Shown here one piece after another: positions 63,182-64,000 of a stretch of 64,000 nt of DNA (position 1 is its first letter; each line of letters begins with the position of its first letter). This DNA comes from Saccharicrinis aurantiacus (GTDB lineage Bacteria > Bacteroidota > Bacteroidia > Bacteroidales > Marinilabiliaceae): contig NZ_LYBV02000030.1 of assembly GCF_001660705.2 (NCBI RefSeq), positions 62,001 to 126,000 of the forward strand. Reading direction: 5' to 3'. A model generated the notes under the pieces. It saw nothing but the letters and a program-made list of their open reading frames with translations, was not told the origin of the DNA and ran no database searches. Position numbers and translations under genes: made by a program.

Positions 63182-63189
63182 TAAATTTG
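63182..63189 (+). promoter_or_regulatory. -7 promoter box TAAATTTG of the metallopeptidase gene
   Basis: TAAATTTG fits TAnnTTTG and lies 84 bases before the ATG at 63274 (69 before the ATG at 63259). Confidence 0.4.
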
Positions 63190-63273
63190 AACGCTGTAGA
63201 TATTGTTAACAGCAAGCAATGCTTAAATTCAATTCTAAATTAATTGAAATTACTGAATATGCCTTTTTTTAAG

Positions 63274-64000
63274 ATGAAAAAATACCTTTTAATTTTTGCA
63301 CTACTCCTTGCAACAAATATTAAAGCGCAATATTATGTTGCCGGTACTGACCCTGCGAGCATAAAGTGGAGTAAAATTGAAACGGAACATTTTAAGTTAA
63401 TATTTTCAGAAAAGTACGAAGTTAAGGCTCAGTATATCGCCAATTTATTGGAAGAAGTCTATAAATATGGAGGAGAATCTTTAAATCATTCGCCAAAGAA
63501 GATAAGTGTTGTGCTGCATAACGAAACCTCTTATTCAAATGGCTTTGTAACATGGGCGCCTAAGCGTATGGAATTGTTCACAGCTCCCAATCAGCGTATG
63601 CATGCGCAAGAGTGGTTGCAACAATTGGCCATGCACGAGTTTAGGCATGTAGTTCAGATTGACAAATTGAATACGGGCTTTACAAAGTTTTTATCCTATG
63701 TTTTGGGTGAGCAGGCTGTTGGTGGAGTACTTGGTTTATATGTTCCCCTATGGTTTTTAGAAGGAGATGCTGTAGTGGCAGAAACCGCTTTGTCGCAGTC
63801 CGGACGAGGACGTTTGCCATGGTTTGAACAGGGTATGCGTGCTCAAATAATGGATAAAAAGCTTTACTCTTACGAGAAGGCCAGCTTTGGCTCCTATAAA
63901 GATTATGTGCCTAATCATTACGAAATGGGCTATCAGTTTGTTGCGGGTGCCAGAGCTAAGTATGGAACTGATATTTGGGAGAAAGCGCTTTTAAATACAG
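63274..64000 (+). CDS. Secreted HEXXH metallopeptidase-like protein, N-terminal part (3' end outside window)
   Basis: The frame is open from 63259 to the end of the window (more than 240 codons). The ATG at 63274 gives a clean signal peptide (MKKYLLIFALLLATNIKAQ); the ATG at 63259 adds five residues (MPFFK). After it come TDPASIKWSKIETEHFKLIF and a zinc-metallopeptidase core: LAMHEFRHVVQID with His121, Glu122 and His125 (HEXXH), followed by LWFLEGDAVVAE with the third ligand Glu163. This is the gluzincin pattern of secreted Bacteroidota peptidases, which often carry a beta-propeller after the peptidase part. The C-terminus is not visible here, so full architecture is open. Confidence 0.8.
   Translation, partial: MKKYLLIFALLLATNIKAQYYVAGTDPASIKWSKIETEHFKLIFSEKYEVKAQYIANLLEEVYKYGGESLNHSPKKISVVLHNETSYSNGFVTWAPKRMELFTAPNQRMHAQEWLQQLAMHEFRHVVQIDKLNTGFTKFLSYVLGEQAVGGVLGLYVPLWFLEGDAVVAETALSQSGRGRLPWFEQGMRAQIMDKKLYSYEKASFGSYKDYVPNHYEMGYQFVAGARAKYGTDIWEKALLNT

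Noticed and set aside
1-64000. tRNA or rRNA genes and insertion sequences
   Set aside because: I found no cloverleaf, rRNA-like stretch or transposase on either strand.

Overview
The window comes from an AT-rich genome of the phylum Bacteroidota, most likely a cellulose-degrading member of the Bacteroidales/Marinilabiliales type, although the genus cannot be fixed from the sequence. The signs are type IX secretion (T9SS) C-terminal sorting domains, a SusC/SusD pair, a hybrid propeller/Y_Y_Y regulator and promoters of the Bacteroidota TAnnTTTG (-7) class.

Layout. 1-3.5 kb: the 3' end of hisS, then a periplasmic adaptor and a TolC-like outer-membrane channel without their inner-membrane pump. 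3.5-22.8 kb: a cellulase locus, all on the minus strand. In transcription order it holds a membrane-anchored propeller/HTH regulator, a GH5_2-like endoglucanase with CBM6, a GH9-CBM3c processive endoglucanase, a 1717-residue protein with two complete GH48 cellobiohydrolase domains in tandem, a GH5-like (mannanase-type) hydrolase and a GH5_1 endoglucanase. All five enzymes have signal peptides, BIG2 domains and T9SS tails. Four also carry the same roughly 78-residue uncharacterised module just before the tail. 23.2-28 kb: two unknown genes in tandem, a VOC protein and a lipoprotein. 28-34.7 kb: susC-susD-surface lipoprotein, a glycan uptake system without its own enzymes.

35.2-49.3 kb is mostly housekeeping and lipid metabolism: patatin, PlsC-type acyltransferase, alpha/beta hydrolase, a stand-alone N-terminal domain of an RluA-type protein, an OafA-type acyltransferase, an M19-like dipeptidase, a DUF2339 membrane protein, an LplT-like carrier and an acyltransferase-ACP-acyl-ACP-synthetase fusion. 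It is followed by a striking non-coding array of 21-bp units arranged in 146-bp blocks (49.28-49.58 kb). 50-58.8 kb: secreted hypothetical proteins, DinB-like, DUF1254/DUF1214, MscS, a sulfatase remnant not visible as a normal ORF, and a translationally coupled lipoprotein/TPR pair. 59-64 kb: a GntR-family regulator, galT and a GH13 amylase; gntR and galT share a tandem 10-bp operator placed just after the -7 box. The window ends inside a secreted HEXXH peptidase.

How the parts work together (inference): the T9SS enzymes would be exported to the cell surface or medium. There the GH48/GH9/GH5 set, which resembles the clostridial cellulosomal complement but lacks dockerins, would cut cellulose from chain ends and internally. 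SusCD could import the oligosaccharides, and the propeller regulator could sense them in the periplasm. The tandem GH48 protein, the shared module and the 21-bp array are the observations I consider most unusual.
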